Origin: a bacterium
Lineage (GTDB): Bacteria; Bacillota; Clostridia; Oscillospirales; Oscillospiraceae
DNA length: 13,587 bases
NCBI GenBank assembly: GCA_004562395.1
Contig: SFQY01000033.1
Coordinates: forward strand, 1 to 13,587
Direction: 5' to 3'
This document shows positions 5,896 through 13,437 of the stretch, one piece after another (position 1 is the first letter of the stretch; each line of letters opens with the position of its first letter). The notes under the pieces are model-generated. The model saw only the letters and a program-made list of their open reading frames with translations, had not been told where the DNA came from and made no database searches. Both the position numbers and the translations under genes were made by a program.

Positions 5896-6906
5896 ATGGA
5901 AAAAAAGAACATCGACTGGAGCAGCCTGGGATTTGGCTATGTCAAAACGGATATGCGCTACGTCTCCAATTTTAAGAACGGCGCCTGGGACGACGGCTGC
6001 CTGACCGATCAGGATACCGTCACCATCAGCGAGTGTGCCTGCGTCCTGCAGTACGCCCAGACCTGCTTTGAAGGCATGAAGGCCTACACCACCGAGGACG
6101 GTCACATTGTCTGCTTCCGTCCGGATCTGAACGCCCAGCGAATGGCCAATTCCTGCCGCCGCCTGAAGATGCCCGTCTTCCCCGAGGACCGGTTCGTTCA
6201 GGCCGTGGTGGAGACCGTCCGGGCCAACGCCCAGTGGGTCCCCCCCTACGGCTCCGGCGCTTCCCTGTATGTCCGGCCCTACATGTTCGGCAGCGACGCC
6301 ATCATCGGCGTCAAGCCCGCCAACGAATATCAGTTCCGGGTCTTCGTCACGCCCGTGGGTCCCTACTTCAAGGGCGGCGTAAAGCCCCTGACCGTCCGCA
6401 TCTCCGACCTGGACCGGGCCGCCCCCAGAGGCACCGGCCACGTCAAGGCAGGTCTGAACTACGCCATGAGCCTGTATAACATCGTGGATGCCCACGAGCA
6501 GGGCTATGACGAGAATGTCTATGTGGACTCCGCCACCCGGACCCACATCGAGGAGACCGGCGGCGCCAACATCATCTTCATCAGCGGCAATAAGCTGGTG
6601 ACCCCCAAGTCCGACACCATCCTGCCCTCCATCACCCGCCGCTCCCTGCTGCACGTGGCCAAGGAGTATTTGGGTCTGGAAGTGGAGGAGCGTCCCGTGG
6701 CCCTGTCCGAGATCGGCGATTTCACCGAGTGCGGCCTGTGCGGCACCGCGGCGGTCATCTCCCCCGTGGGCACCATTGTGGACCATGGCAAGGAAATCCA
6801 CTACGCCGGCATGGGTCCCACCATCCAGAAGCTATATGACACCCTCACCGGCATTCAGATGGGCCGTCTGCCCGCCCCCGAGGGCTGGATCCAGGTCATT
6901 GAGTAA
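5896..6906 (+). CDS. ilvE: Branched-chain amino acid aminotransferase IlvE
   Basis: IlvE interconverts leucine, isoleucine and valine with their 2-oxo acids using glutamate/2-oxoglutarate and pyridoxal phosphate, the last step of branched-chain synthesis. The 336-aa protein is a fold type IV aminotransferase of the longer class that includes eukaryotic BCATs. Landmarks are CFEGMKAY (57-64), FRPDLNAQRM (74-83), YVRPYMFGSD (125-134), the cofactor Lys184 in GTGHVKAGLNYA, IEETGGANIIF (218-228), and CGLCGTAAVISPVG (279-292). The ATG at 5896 follows GGGAGGAG at 5881-5888 with ideal spacing; an upstream in-frame TTG at 5833 lies in the promoter and is rejected. The gene is transcribed alone, with its own promoter and terminator, and is divergent from hisZ. 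Substrate preference among the three amino acids cannot be told from sequence alone. Confidence 0.95.
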   Translation: MEKKNIDWSSLGFGYVKTDMRYVSNFKNGAWDDGCLTDQDTVTISECACVLQYAQTCFEGMKAYTTEDGHIVCFRPDLNAQRMANSCRRLKMPVFPEDRFVQAVVETVRANAQWVPPYGSGASLYVRPYMFGSDAIIGVKPANEYQFRVFVTPVGPYFKGGVKPLTVRISDLDRAAPRGTGHVKAGLNYAMSLYNIVDAHEQGYDENVYVDSATRTHIEETGGANIIFISGNKLVTPKSDTILPSITRRSLLHVAKEYLGLEVEERPVALSEIGDFTECGLCGTAAVISPVGTIVDHGKEIHYAGMGPTIQKLYDTLTGIQMGRLPAPEGWIQVIE

Positions 6907-6921
6907 TATCTAATGCTTCTC

Positions 6922-6958
6922 GCAGGGGAGGGCTTCCGGCCCTCCCCTGCCTTTGTAT
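6922..6958 (+). terminator. Rho-independent terminator of ilvE
   Basis: A perfect 12-bp stem, GCAGGGGAGGGC (6922-6933) and GCCCTCCCCTGC (6939-6950), closes over a 5-base loop TTCCG, followed by CTTTGTAT. The T-run is short and interrupted, but the stem is very stable and begins 15 bases after the ilvE stop codon. It separates ilvE from the T-box promoter about 40 bases further on. Confidence 0.85.
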
Positions 6959-6989
6959 CCATCCCGGCCGGACTTTTGTTTTTCAGTGC

Positions 6990-7018
6990 TTGACATGTCG
7001 AAAAAAAGGTGCTATAAT
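6990..7018 (+). promoter_or_regulatory. Consensus promoter of the ilvA-leu transcript
   Basis: A perfect TTGACA (6990-6995) and a perfect TATAAT (7013-7018) are separated by 17 bases. This is the strongest promoter in the window. Transcription should start near 7025, immediately before the T-box stem I. A strong unregulated start followed by conditional termination is the usual T-box design. Confidence 0.9.
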
Positions 7019-7030
7019 CCGGTTCAATAA

Positions 7031-7308
7031 CGACAAACGCAATGAAGAGGAAAAAGCAGTTTGATTTCCCGATTGCAGAGAACCGCCGGTTGGTGCGAGG
7101 CGGCGACGGAAAAACTGTATACTGGCCTCTGAGCGGCCGTTCTGAACGATTTTTTCCAGTAAGGCGGACGGAGCCCGACCGTTACAGCGGGAGGCGGTTG
7201 TCTGACCGCCATGAGTGGCCGTTTTTTCGGCAAAAAGAGTGGTACCGCAAGGTTTTACTTCGTGTAAAAGCCCTGTCTCTTTGCAGCAAAGAGACAGGGT
7301 ATTTTTTA
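7031..7308 (+). ncRNA. T-box riboswitch leader of ilvA-leuACDB (probable leucine specifier CUG)
   Basis: Uncharged tRNA binding to this leader should prevent termination and allow ilvA and leu expression. Stem I: basal helix AGAGG (7046-7050) with CCTCT (7126-7130), upper helix CAGTTT (7057-7062) with AAACTG (7112-7117), distal arm CCGCC/GGCGG (7083-7087, 7099-7103) around the conserved GGTTGGTGCGA loop. The specifier loop 3' strand is 7118-7125; with one purine before the basal helix, the specifier is CTG at 7122-7124 (leucine). ACT at 7121-7123 (threonine) is the alternative. A hairpin GGCGGT/ACCGCC (7193-7210) follows. The T-box core AGTGGTACCGC is at 7238-7248, with TGGT (7240-7243) able to pair with an ACCA tRNA end. 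AAAGAG (7234-7239) can pair with CTCTTT (7277-7282), competing with the terminator. Confidence 0.93.
7271..7308 (+). terminator. Conditional terminator of the T-box leader
   Basis: CCCTGTCTCTTTG (7271-7283) and CAAAGAGACAGGG (7287-7299) form a perfect 13-bp stem with a CAG loop, followed by TATTTTTTA (7300-7308). Its 5' arm contains the CTCTTT that can instead pair with the antiterminator, so the two structures exclude each other. It ends 26 bases before the ilvA start codon. Confidence 0.93.
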
Positions 7309-7334
7309 TATCCAACACCGAAAGGAATGCGAAA

Positions 7335-8528
7335 ATGGTTACAATCGACAAGATCTTCCAGGCCTCCGTGGTGCTGAAGGACATCATCCGCCCCACCCCC
7401 CTGGCCAAGGCCTACGGCATCGCTCCGGAGTGCAGCCTGTACTTAAAGCCGGAGAATCTGCAGAACACCGGTTCCTTCAAGCTACGGGGTTCCGGCTACA
7501 AGATCGCCATGCTCTCCGAAGAGGAAAAGCGCAGCGGCGTCATCGCCTGCTCCGCCGGAAACCACGCCCAGGGTGTGGCCCTGGCTGCTTCCAAGTGCGG
7601 CATCGAGTCCCTGATCTGCCTGCCGGACACCGCCCCCATCTCCAAGGTGGAGGCCACCAAGGGCTTCGGCGCCCAGGTCTGCCTGGTTCCGGGGGTCTAT
7701 GACGATGCCTACAGCAAGGCCCTGGAGCTGAAGGAAGAAAAGGGCTATACCTTTGTCCACCCCTTTGACGACGAGTATGTCATCGCCGGTCAGGGAACCA
7801 TCGGTCTGGAGATCATGAACGAAATGAGCGACGTGGACGCCGTCATCGTCCCCATCGGCGGCGGCGGACTGATCTCCGGCGTGGCCTGCGCCATCAAATC
7901 CATCAGCCCCCATGTGAAGGTTTACGGCGTCCAGGCCGCCGGCGCTCCCAGTATGTACAACGCCATCCGCAGCGGCCACCCCGACGCCCTTCCCTCCGTG
8001 TCCACCATCGCCGACGGCATCGCGGTGAAAAAGCCCGGAGACCTGACCTTCAAAATGGTCAATGAGTACGTAGACGACATTGCCCTGGTCACCGAGGACG
8101 AGATCGCGGCGGCCATTCTGGCTCTGATCGAAAAGCAGAAGATGATCGCCGAAGGCGCGGGCGCCGTCTCCGTGGCGGCGGCCATGTTCCAGAAATTCCC
8201 CATCGAAGGGAAAAAGGTGGTCAGCCTGATCTCCGGCGGCAACATCGACGTGACCAGCCTGTCCCGGGTCATCGACCGGGGCCTGATGAAGTCCGGACGG
8301 ACCACCAATCTGCTCATCGAGCTGGTGGACAAGCCGGGCCAGCTGAAGGATGTATCCCGGATCATCGCCGACTGCGGCGGCAACGTCATCAGTGTCCACC
8401 ACGAGCGCAACGGGGACACCGAGTCCATCAACGGCTGCTACCTGCGTCTGACCCTGGAGACCCGGAACTACGACCATGTACAGGAAATCACCCAGGCCCT
8501 GAAAAACGAGGGCTTCAAAATAGTATAA
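7335..8528 (+). CDS. ilvA: Threonine ammonia-lyase (threonine deaminase) IlvA with C-terminal ACT domain
   Basis: IlvA deaminates threonine to 2-oxobutanoate, the entry into isoleucine synthesis. The 397-aa product has a fold type II pyridoxal-phosphate domain (about 1-315): cofactor Lys49 in GSFKLRG, SAGNHAQG (73-80), the phosphate-binding GGGGLI (175-180) and SGGNID (300-305). A single ACT domain follows (about 326-397, beginning IELVDKPGQLKDV), which makes it the shorter one-regulatory-domain type rather than the long E. coli IlvA with two. The ATG at 7335 has AAAGGA (7321-7326) eight bases upstream and lies just after the leader terminator; the frame is open further up but that is leader RNA. 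Short enzymes of this type are sometimes catabolic, but its place under a T-box with leu genes favours biosynthesis. leuA follows after 26 bases. Confidence 0.93.
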   Translation: MVTIDKIFQASVVLKDIIRPTPLAKAYGIAPECSLYLKPENLQNTGSFKLRGSGYKIAMLSEEEKRSGVIACSAGNHAQGVALAASKCGIESLICLPDTAPISKVEATKGFGAQVCLVPGVYDDAYSKALELKEEKGYTFVHPFDDEYVIAGQGTIGLEIMNEMSDVDAVIVPIGGGGLISGVACAIKSISPHVKVYGVQAAGAPSMYNAIRSGHPDALPSVSTIADGIAVKKPGDLTFKMVNEYVDDIALVTEDEIAAAILALIEKQKMIAEGAGAVSVAAAMFQKFPIEGKKVVSLISGGNIDVTSLSRVIDRGLMKSGRTTNLLIELVDKPGQLKDVSRIIADCGGNVISVHHERNGDTESINGCYLRLTLETRNYDHVQEITQALKNEGFKIV

Positions 8529-8554
8529 TCGCCATACAAAGGAGTTTAAAGCAT

Positions 8555-10216
8555 ATGGATACCAGAAAATATTCAATCGGTTACTACCCCGCTCCGGGGA
8601 ATCACTATAAGTGGGTTCAGAAGGATCACATCGAAAAGGCTCCCCAATGGTGCAGCGTGGACCTGCGGGACGGCAACCAGAGCCTGGTGATCCCCATGAG
8701 CCTGGATGAAAAGCTGGAATTTTACCATATGCTGCTGCGGGTGGGCTTTAAGGAAATCGAAGTGGGCTTCCCCGCCGCCTCCGAGACGGAGTACGAGTTC
8801 TTAAGGACTCTGATCGAGAACCACATGATCCCCCAGGACGTGACGGTCCAGGTGCTGACTCAGTGCCGGGAGCATATCATCCGCAAGACCTTCGAAGCCT
8901 GCAAGGGCGCTCCCAGCGCCATCATCCACTTCTATAACTCCGTGTCCGTGGCCCAGCGGGAGCAGGTCTTCCGCAAGAGCAAGGAGGAGATCAAGCAGAT
9001 CGCCATCGACGGAGCCAGGCTGGTGAAGAAGCTGGCGGCGGAATACGAAGGCAACTTCCGCTTCGAGTACTCCCCCGAGAGCTTCACCGGCACGGAGCCG
9101 GAATACGCCCTGGAGGTCTGCAACGCCGTTCTGGACGTGCTGGAGCCGGGTCCCACCAACAACGTGATCATCAACCTGCCGGTGACCGTGGAAATGAGTA
9201 TGCCCCACATCTACGCCAGCCAGGTGGAGTACATCAGCGAGAACCTGAAATACCGGGAGCATGTGACGCTGTCCCTGCACCCCCACAACGACCGGGGAAC
9301 CGGCGTGGCGGACACGGAGCTGGCACTGCTGGCGGGCGCGGACCGGGTGGAGGGGACCCTCTTCGGCAACGGCGAGCGCACCGGCAACGTGGACATCGTG
9401 ACTCTCGCCATGAACATGTACTCCCACGGCGTGGACCCGGAGCTGGACTTCTCCGACATGCCCGCCATCTGCAAGACCTATGAGGAATGCACCCGGATGC
9501 ACGTCTACGAGCGCAGCCCCTACGCGGGCGCTCTGGTCTTTGCCGCCTTCTCCGGTTCCCACCAGGACGCCATCGCCAAGGGCATGACCTGGCGCAAGGA
9601 AAAGAACCTCTACCAGTGGACGGTACCCTACCTTCCCGTGGATCCCCGGGACATCAACCGCACCTACGACGCCGACGTCATCCGGGTCAACTCCCAGAGC
9701 GGCAAGGGCGGCATCGGGTACCTGCTGGAGCAGGCCTACGGCTACATCCTGCCGCCCAAGATGCGCGAGCACTTGAGCTACCAGTGCAAGAGCGTCTCCG
9801 ACCACGACCATCGGGAGCTGAAGTGCGAGGACGTGCTGGCCATCTTCATGGACAGCTACCTGAACATCCGCAGTCCTCTGGCCGTATCCGACATGCACTT
9901 CACCCAGCGGGAGGACGGGGTCTCGGCGGTGGTGACCTTCCTGCGCCACGGCCGGGAGGCCACCCTCCACTGCCAGGGCAACGGTTCTCTGGACGCCGTC
10001 AGCAACGCCCTGAAGGAATACACCGGCAGGAAATACACCCTGAAGGTCTACACCGAACACAGCGTTCAGGAGCGAAGCTCCGGTTCCACCGCCGCGGCCT
10101 ACATTGGGTTGGAAAATGAAAGCGGCACCATGAGCTGGGGCGCCGGCACGGACACCGACATCATCAAAGCCGGCGTGAACGCATTGATCAGCGCTTTCAA
10201 TAATATGACGAATTAA
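8555..10216 (+). CDS. leuA: 2-isopropylmalate synthase LeuA
   Basis: LeuA condenses acetyl-CoA with 2-oxoisovalerate to 2-isopropylmalate, the first committed step to leucine. At 553 aa it belongs to the longer LeuA class seen in actinobacteria and fungi, not the roughly 510-aa E. coli type. The N-terminal TIM barrel shows VDLRDGNQSL (35-44) with the metal and substrate residues, EVGFPAASETEYEF (69-82), LHPHNDRGTGVADTELAL with metal-ligand histidines 242 and 244, and GNGERTGNVD (271-280). The C-terminal LeuA regulatory domain (about 430-550, including GTDTDIIKAGVNALI) is the leucine feedback site in this family. The ATG has AAAGGAG (8538-8544) ten bases upstream. It follows ilvA by 26 bases, so co-transcription is likely. 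The stop codon runs directly into the heptanucleotide array of the following repeat island. Confidence 0.96.
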   Translation: MDTRKYSIGYYPAPGNHYKWVQKDHIEKAPQWCSVDLRDGNQSLVIPMSLDEKLEFYHMLLRVGFKEIEVGFPAASETEYEFLRTLIENHMIPQDVTVQVLTQCREHIIRKTFEACKGAPSAIIHFYNSVSVAQREQVFRKSKEEIKQIAIDGARLVKKLAAEYEGNFRFEYSPESFTGTEPEYALEVCNAVLDVLEPGPTNNVIINLPVTVEMSMPHIYASQVEYISENLKYREHVTLSLHPHNDRGTGVADTELALLAGADRVEGTLFGNGERTGNVDIVTLAMNMYSHGVDPELDFSDMPAICKTYEECTRMHVYERSPYAGALVFAAFSGSHQDAIAKGMTWRKEKNLYQWTVPYLPVDPRDINRTYDADVIRVNSQSGKGGIGYLLEQAYGYILPPKMREHLSYQCKSVSDHDHRELKCEDVLAIFMDSYLNIRSPLAVSDMHFTQREDGVSAVVTFLRHGREATLHCQGNGSLDAVSNALKEYTGRKYTLKVYTEHSVQERSSGSTAAAYIGLENESGTMSWGAGTDTDIIKAGVNALISAFNNMTN

Positions 10217-10562
10217 GATATTAGATATAAGATATAAGATACAAGATATCTGGGAAATCACTGTATACACTCCGATGGTTCTGCAAGTGTCGGACCCGCA
10301 CCAAAGCCTTCTCCTTGAGGAGAAGGTGCCCCAGGCCGCAGCCTGGGGCGGATGTGGTGTTACAGCAGTACGAATTCGCCGAAATGCTCCGATAGAGGGC
10401 ACTGCCTACTGCACACCACATCAATCTCGCTACGCTCGACAGCTTCTCCTCAAGGAGAAGCCTTGGGCGCTGTAAGCACCACAGCAGCTATCGAAGCTGG
10501 CCGAAATCTACCCTATCTTATATCTCATATCTCGTATCTCATATCTCGTATCTCATATCTTC
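10215..10562. repeat. 348-bp symmetrical repeat island between leuA and leuC
   Basis: No gene is seen. The left edge has five 7-base units of AAGATAT type (10215-10249); the right edge has seven units of TATCTCA type (10514-10562), the same motif on the opposite strand. Inside are two inward-facing modules. Left: hairpin CCTTCTCC-TTGA-GGAGAAGG (10307-10326), hairpin CCCCAGGC-CGCA-GCCTGGGG (10329-10348), then GATGTGGTG (10351-10359). Right, reversed: CACCACATC (10414-10422) and hairpin GCTTCTCC-TCAA-GGAGAAGC (10442-10461). The whole can fold into a large cruciform or RNA stem. It carries no transposase, lies inside the leu transcript, and has no T-run supporting termination. A composite dispersed repeat or non-autonomous mobile element is the likeliest reading. 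Confidence 0.7.
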
Positions 10563-10605
10563 AACCATCTCCATTATATAAACAACTGTAAAGGAGCGAA
10601 TCATC

Positions 10606-11865
10606 TTGGGAATGACAATGACGCAGAAGATCCTCGCCGCCCACGCGGGTCTGGAATCGGTAAAGGCCGGACAGCTTATCAGCGCGAAGCTGGACATCGT
10701 CCTGGGCAACGACATCACCACCCCTGTCGCCATCAACGAATTTGAGAAAAACGGCTTTACCCAGGTTTTCGACAAGGACCGGGTCGCCATCGTCCTGGAC
10801 CACTTCGTCCCCAACAAGGACATCAAGGCGGCGGAGCAGTCCAAGCAGTGCCGGGAATTCGCCTGCAGCCAATGCGTCAGCCATTTCTATGACGTAGGCA
10901 AAATGGGCATTGAGCATGCGCTGCTGCCGGAGCAGGGCATCGTCACCGCAGGCGACTGCATCATCGGTGCGGACAGCCACACCTGCACCTACGGCGCTCT
11001 GGGGGCCTTCTCCACCGGCGTGGGCAGCACCGACATGGCGGCAGGCATGGCCACCGGCACCGCCTGGTTCAAGGTCCCTTCCGCTCTTCGCTTTGAGCTG
11101 ACCGGAAAGCTGCCCCCCGTCTGCAGCGGCAAGGACGTGATTCTCACCATCATCGGCATGATCGGTGTGGACGGAGCCCTTTATAAGAGCATGGAGTTCA
11201 CCGGCCCCGGCGTCGCCTCCCTGAGTATGGACGACCGGCTGTGCATCTGCAACATGGCCATCGAGGCAGGCGCCAAGAACGGCATCTTCCCCGTGGATGA
11301 AACCACGGTCAGCTACATGGATGGCCGCTGCGAGCGCCAGGGCGTCATCTACACCGCCGACGCCGACGCCGAATACGAGCAGACCTATACCATCGAGTTG
11401 GACAAAATCGTCCCCACCGTGGCCTGCCCTCACCTGCCGGAGAACACCAAACCTGCCGATACCTTAAGCGATATTAAGATCGATCAGGTGGTCATCGGCA
11501 GCTGCACCAACGGCCGTATGGAGGATATGGAAACCGCGTACCGGATTCTCAATGGCAAAACCGTGGCCCCGGGGGTACGCTGCATCATCATCCCCGCCAC
11601 CATGCAGATCTACCGGGAGTGCGTCCAGCGGGGCTATGTCACCGCCTTCATCGACGCGCGCGCCGTAGTCTCCACCCCCACCTGCGGACCCTGCCTGGGC
11701 GGCTATATGGGCATCCTGGCCGCGGGCGAGCGCTGCGTGGCCACCACCAACCGTAACTTTGTGGGCCGCATGGGCCATGTGAGCAGCGAGGTGTATCTGG
11801 CCAGCCCCGCCACCGCCGCTTCCAGCGCCCTCACCGGATACATCACCGCTCCCAAGGAGGTCTGA
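10606..11865 (+). CDS. leuC: 3-isopropylmalate dehydratase large subunit LeuC
   Basis: LeuC, with LeuD, isomerises 2-isopropylmalate to 3-isopropylmalate through an aconitase-type [4Fe-4S] cluster. The 419-aa protein is the shorter, archaeal-like form common in Clostridia, compared with about 466 aa in E. coli. Cluster ligands are Cys300 in VIGSCTNGRMED and Cys360 and Cys363 in TPTCGPCLGG; GADSHTCTYGALGAF (121-135) and YLASPATAA (397-405) are also typical. The start is an unusual TTG at 10606: AAAGGAG (10590-10596) is nine bases upstream and the family often begins MGMT, as here. The ATG two codons later (10612) is the alternative. leuC is separated from leuA by the 348-bp repeat island, so it may be less tightly linked to the T-box transcript. 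leuD starts two bases after its stop. Confidence 0.96.
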   Translation: MGMTMTQKILAAHAGLESVKAGQLISAKLDIVLGNDITTPVAINEFEKNGFTQVFDKDRVAIVLDHFVPNKDIKAAEQSKQCREFACSQCVSHFYDVGKMGIEHALLPEQGIVTAGDCIIGADSHTCTYGALGAFSTGVGSTDMAAGMATGTAWFKVPSALRFELTGKLPPVCSGKDVILTIIGMIGVDGALYKSMEFTGPGVASLSMDDRLCICNMAIEAGAKNGIFPVDETTVSYMDGRCERQGVIYTADADAEYEQTYTIELDKIVPTVACPHLPENTKPADTLSDIKIDQVVIGSCTNGRMEDMETAYRILNGKTVAPGVRCIIIPATMQIYRECVQRGYVTAFIDARAVVSTPTCGPCLGGYMGILAAGERCVATTNRNFVGRMGHVSSEVYLASPATAASSALTGYITAPKEV

Positions 11866-11867
11866 AC

Positions 11868-12353
11868 ATGAAAACCCAAGGACATGTTTTTAAATATCCC
11901 GACAACGTGGATACCGACGTGATCATTCCCGCCCGGTACCTGAACACTTCCGACGCCAGGGAACTTGCCAGGCACTGCATGGAGGACATCGATCCCACCT
12001 ATATCACCCGGATGCAGCCCGGCGACATCATGGTGGCCGGCTGGAACTTCGGCTGCGGCTCCTCCCGGGAACACGCCCCCCTGGTCATCAGGACCTGCGG
12101 CACCGGCTGTGTCATCGCCAAGAGCTTTGCCCGGATCTTCTACCGCAACGCCATCAACATCGGTATGCCCATCCTGGAATGCGAGGCTGCCGCCGAGGAA
12201 ATTCAGCCCGGAGACGAGGTTGCCATCGACTTTGACACCGGTGTCATCTCCGATTTGACCACAGGAAAGACCTACCAGGCGGAGCCTTTTCCGGAGTTTA
12301 TACAAAATATTATTCAAAAGGGCGGACTGCTTGCTTCTTTGAAGGAGATGTGA
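11868..12353 (+). CDS. leuD: 3-isopropylmalate dehydratase small subunit LeuD
   Basis: LeuD is the swivelling small subunit of the isopropylmalate isomerase, completing the active site of LeuC. At 161 aa it is the short form that pairs with the archaeal-like LeuC. Landmarks are the N-terminal NVDTDVIIPARYLNT (13-27), whose YLNT segment lies in the substrate-recognition loop, and WNFGCGSSREHAPL (59-72), the active-site serine and arginine region. Related subunits serve homoaconitase, which differs in the same loop; the leuC and leuB neighbours settle the role as leucine synthesis. AAGGAGG (11854-11860) lies inside the end of leuC, seven bases before the ATG, and only two bases separate the genes, so translation is probably coupled. 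No defects are seen. Confidence 0.96.
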   Translation: MKTQGHVFKYPDNVDTDVIIPARYLNTSDARELARHCMEDIDPTYITRMQPGDIMVAGWNFGCGSSREHAPLVIRTCGTGCVIAKSFARIFYRNAINIGMPILECEAAAEEIQPGDEVAIDFDTGVISDLTTGKTYQAEPFPEFIQNIIQKGGLLASLKEM

Positions 12354-12357
12354 TAAA

Positions 12358-13437
12358 ATGGCACAAAATATCGCGGTCATTCGCGGAGACGGTATCGGTC
12401 CGGAAATTGTGGAGCAGGCGCTGCTGGTGCTGAACCGGGTGGCAGAGCGCTTCGGCCACGAGTTTACCTACACCGACGTGGACATGGGCGGCAATGCCAT
12501 CGACAAGTGGGGAGATCCCCTGCCTCAGGAAATGCTGCAGCGCTGCCTGGATTCCGACAGTGTTCTTTTGGGCGCCGTAGGCGGCCCCAAGTGGAACGAC
12601 GTTCCCGGCCCCATGCGCCCCGAAAAGGGCCTGCTTCGGCTCCGGGCGGGCATGGGCGTTTACAGCAACAACCGCCCTGCCAAAATCTGGCCCCAGCTGG
12701 CCTCCGCCTCCCCTCTGAAGCAGGAGATCGTGGACAAGGGCATCGACTTTCTCATCGTCCGGGAGCTGATCGGCGGCATCTACTTCGGCAAGCACGAGAC
12801 CGTCACTGAGAACGGGGAAAAGGTAGCCATTGATGAGCTGCGCTACAGTGAGGAAGAGATCCGCCGCATTGGCCGCATCGGCTTTGAGACCGCCCGGAAG
12901 CGCGGGAAAAGGCTCTGCTCCGTGGAAAAGAGCAACGTGCTGGATTCCTCCCGGCTGTGGAAGAAGGTCATGCATGAGCTGGCCGCCGAGTATCCCGACG
13001 TGGCGCTTTCCGATATGCTGGTGGACAACTGCGCCATGCAGATCGTTCGCGACCCCAGCCAGTTTGACGTGATCGTGACGGAGAACATGTTCGGCGACAT
13101 CCTCTCCGACGAAGCCTCCATGATCACCGGTTCCATCGGCATGATTCCCTCCTCCTCTCTGGGGCAGACCTCCCGGGGACTGTATGAGCCCATCCACGGC
13201 TCCGCGCCGGACATCGCGGGCAAGGACGTGGCAAACCCCATCGGCACCATTCTGGCCGCCGCCATGATGCTGCGCTACTCCTTCGACATGGAGAAGGAAG
13301 CGGACGCCATCGAGTCCGCCGTCTCCCAGGTCCTGGACGCAGGCTACCGCACCAGAGACATTCTTCCCGCCGACCCCACCGGCTGCACCTTAGTCGGCTG
13401 CCAGGAAATGGGAAGAAGAATCATCGAAAATCTGTAA
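12358..13437 (+). CDS. leuB: 3-isopropylmalate dehydrogenase LeuB
   Basis: LeuB oxidatively decarboxylates 3-isopropylmalate to 2-oxoisocaproate with NAD+, leaving only transamination by IlvE to give leucine. The 359-aa protein is of standard length for the isocitrate/isopropylmalate dehydrogenase family. Landmarks are GDGIGPEI (10-17), the substrate arginines in LLRLRAGMGVYSNNRP (94-106) and RELIGGIYFG (Arg135, Tyr142), catalytic Lys191 in VEKSNVL, metal-binding Asp223 in LVDNCAMQ and Asp247/Asp251 in MFGDILSDE, and HGSAPDIAGKDVANP (280-294). The Asp in that last motif indicates NAD rather than NADP use. AAGGAG (12342-12347) lies ten bases before the ATG, four bases after the leuD stop. No terminator is visible after the stop, so a further gene of the operon may follow. 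Confidence 0.97.
   Translation: MAQNIAVIRGDGIGPEIVEQALLVLNRVAERFGHEFTYTDVDMGGNAIDKWGDPLPQEMLQRCLDSDSVLLGAVGGPKWNDVPGPMRPEKGLLRLRAGMGVYSNNRPAKIWPQLASASPLKQEIVDKGIDFLIVRELIGGIYFGKHETVTENGEKVAIDELRYSEEEIRRIGRIGFETARKRGKRLCSVEKSNVLDSSRLWKKVMHELAAEYPDVALSDMLVDNCAMQIVRDPSQFDVIVTENMFGDILSDEASMITGSIGMIPSSSLGQTSRGLYEPIHGSAPDIAGKDVANPIGTILAAAMMLRYSFDMEKEADAIESAVSQVLDAGYRTRDILPADPTGCTLVGCQEMGRRIIENL

Noticed and set aside
7323..7334. AGGAATGCGAAA shared exactly between positions 5-16 and the ilvA ribosome binding region
   Set aside because: A single 12-base match with no wider similarity is probably chance; one copy simply includes the ilvA binding site.
7042..7377. Open frame running through the T-box leader
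   Set aside because: It spans conserved RNA structure, the terminator and the ilvA start, and has no family resemblance.
8801..10402. Long open frames antisense to leuA, and similar ones opposite hisD, hisZ, ilvE and ilvA
   Set aside because: They arise from high GC and codon bias of the true genes, lack binding sites and have repetitive Val/Gly/His/Asp-rich products.
10514..10562. Tandem TATCTC units as a CRISPR array
   Set aside because: The unit is only 7 bases with no spacers, and no cas genes are present.
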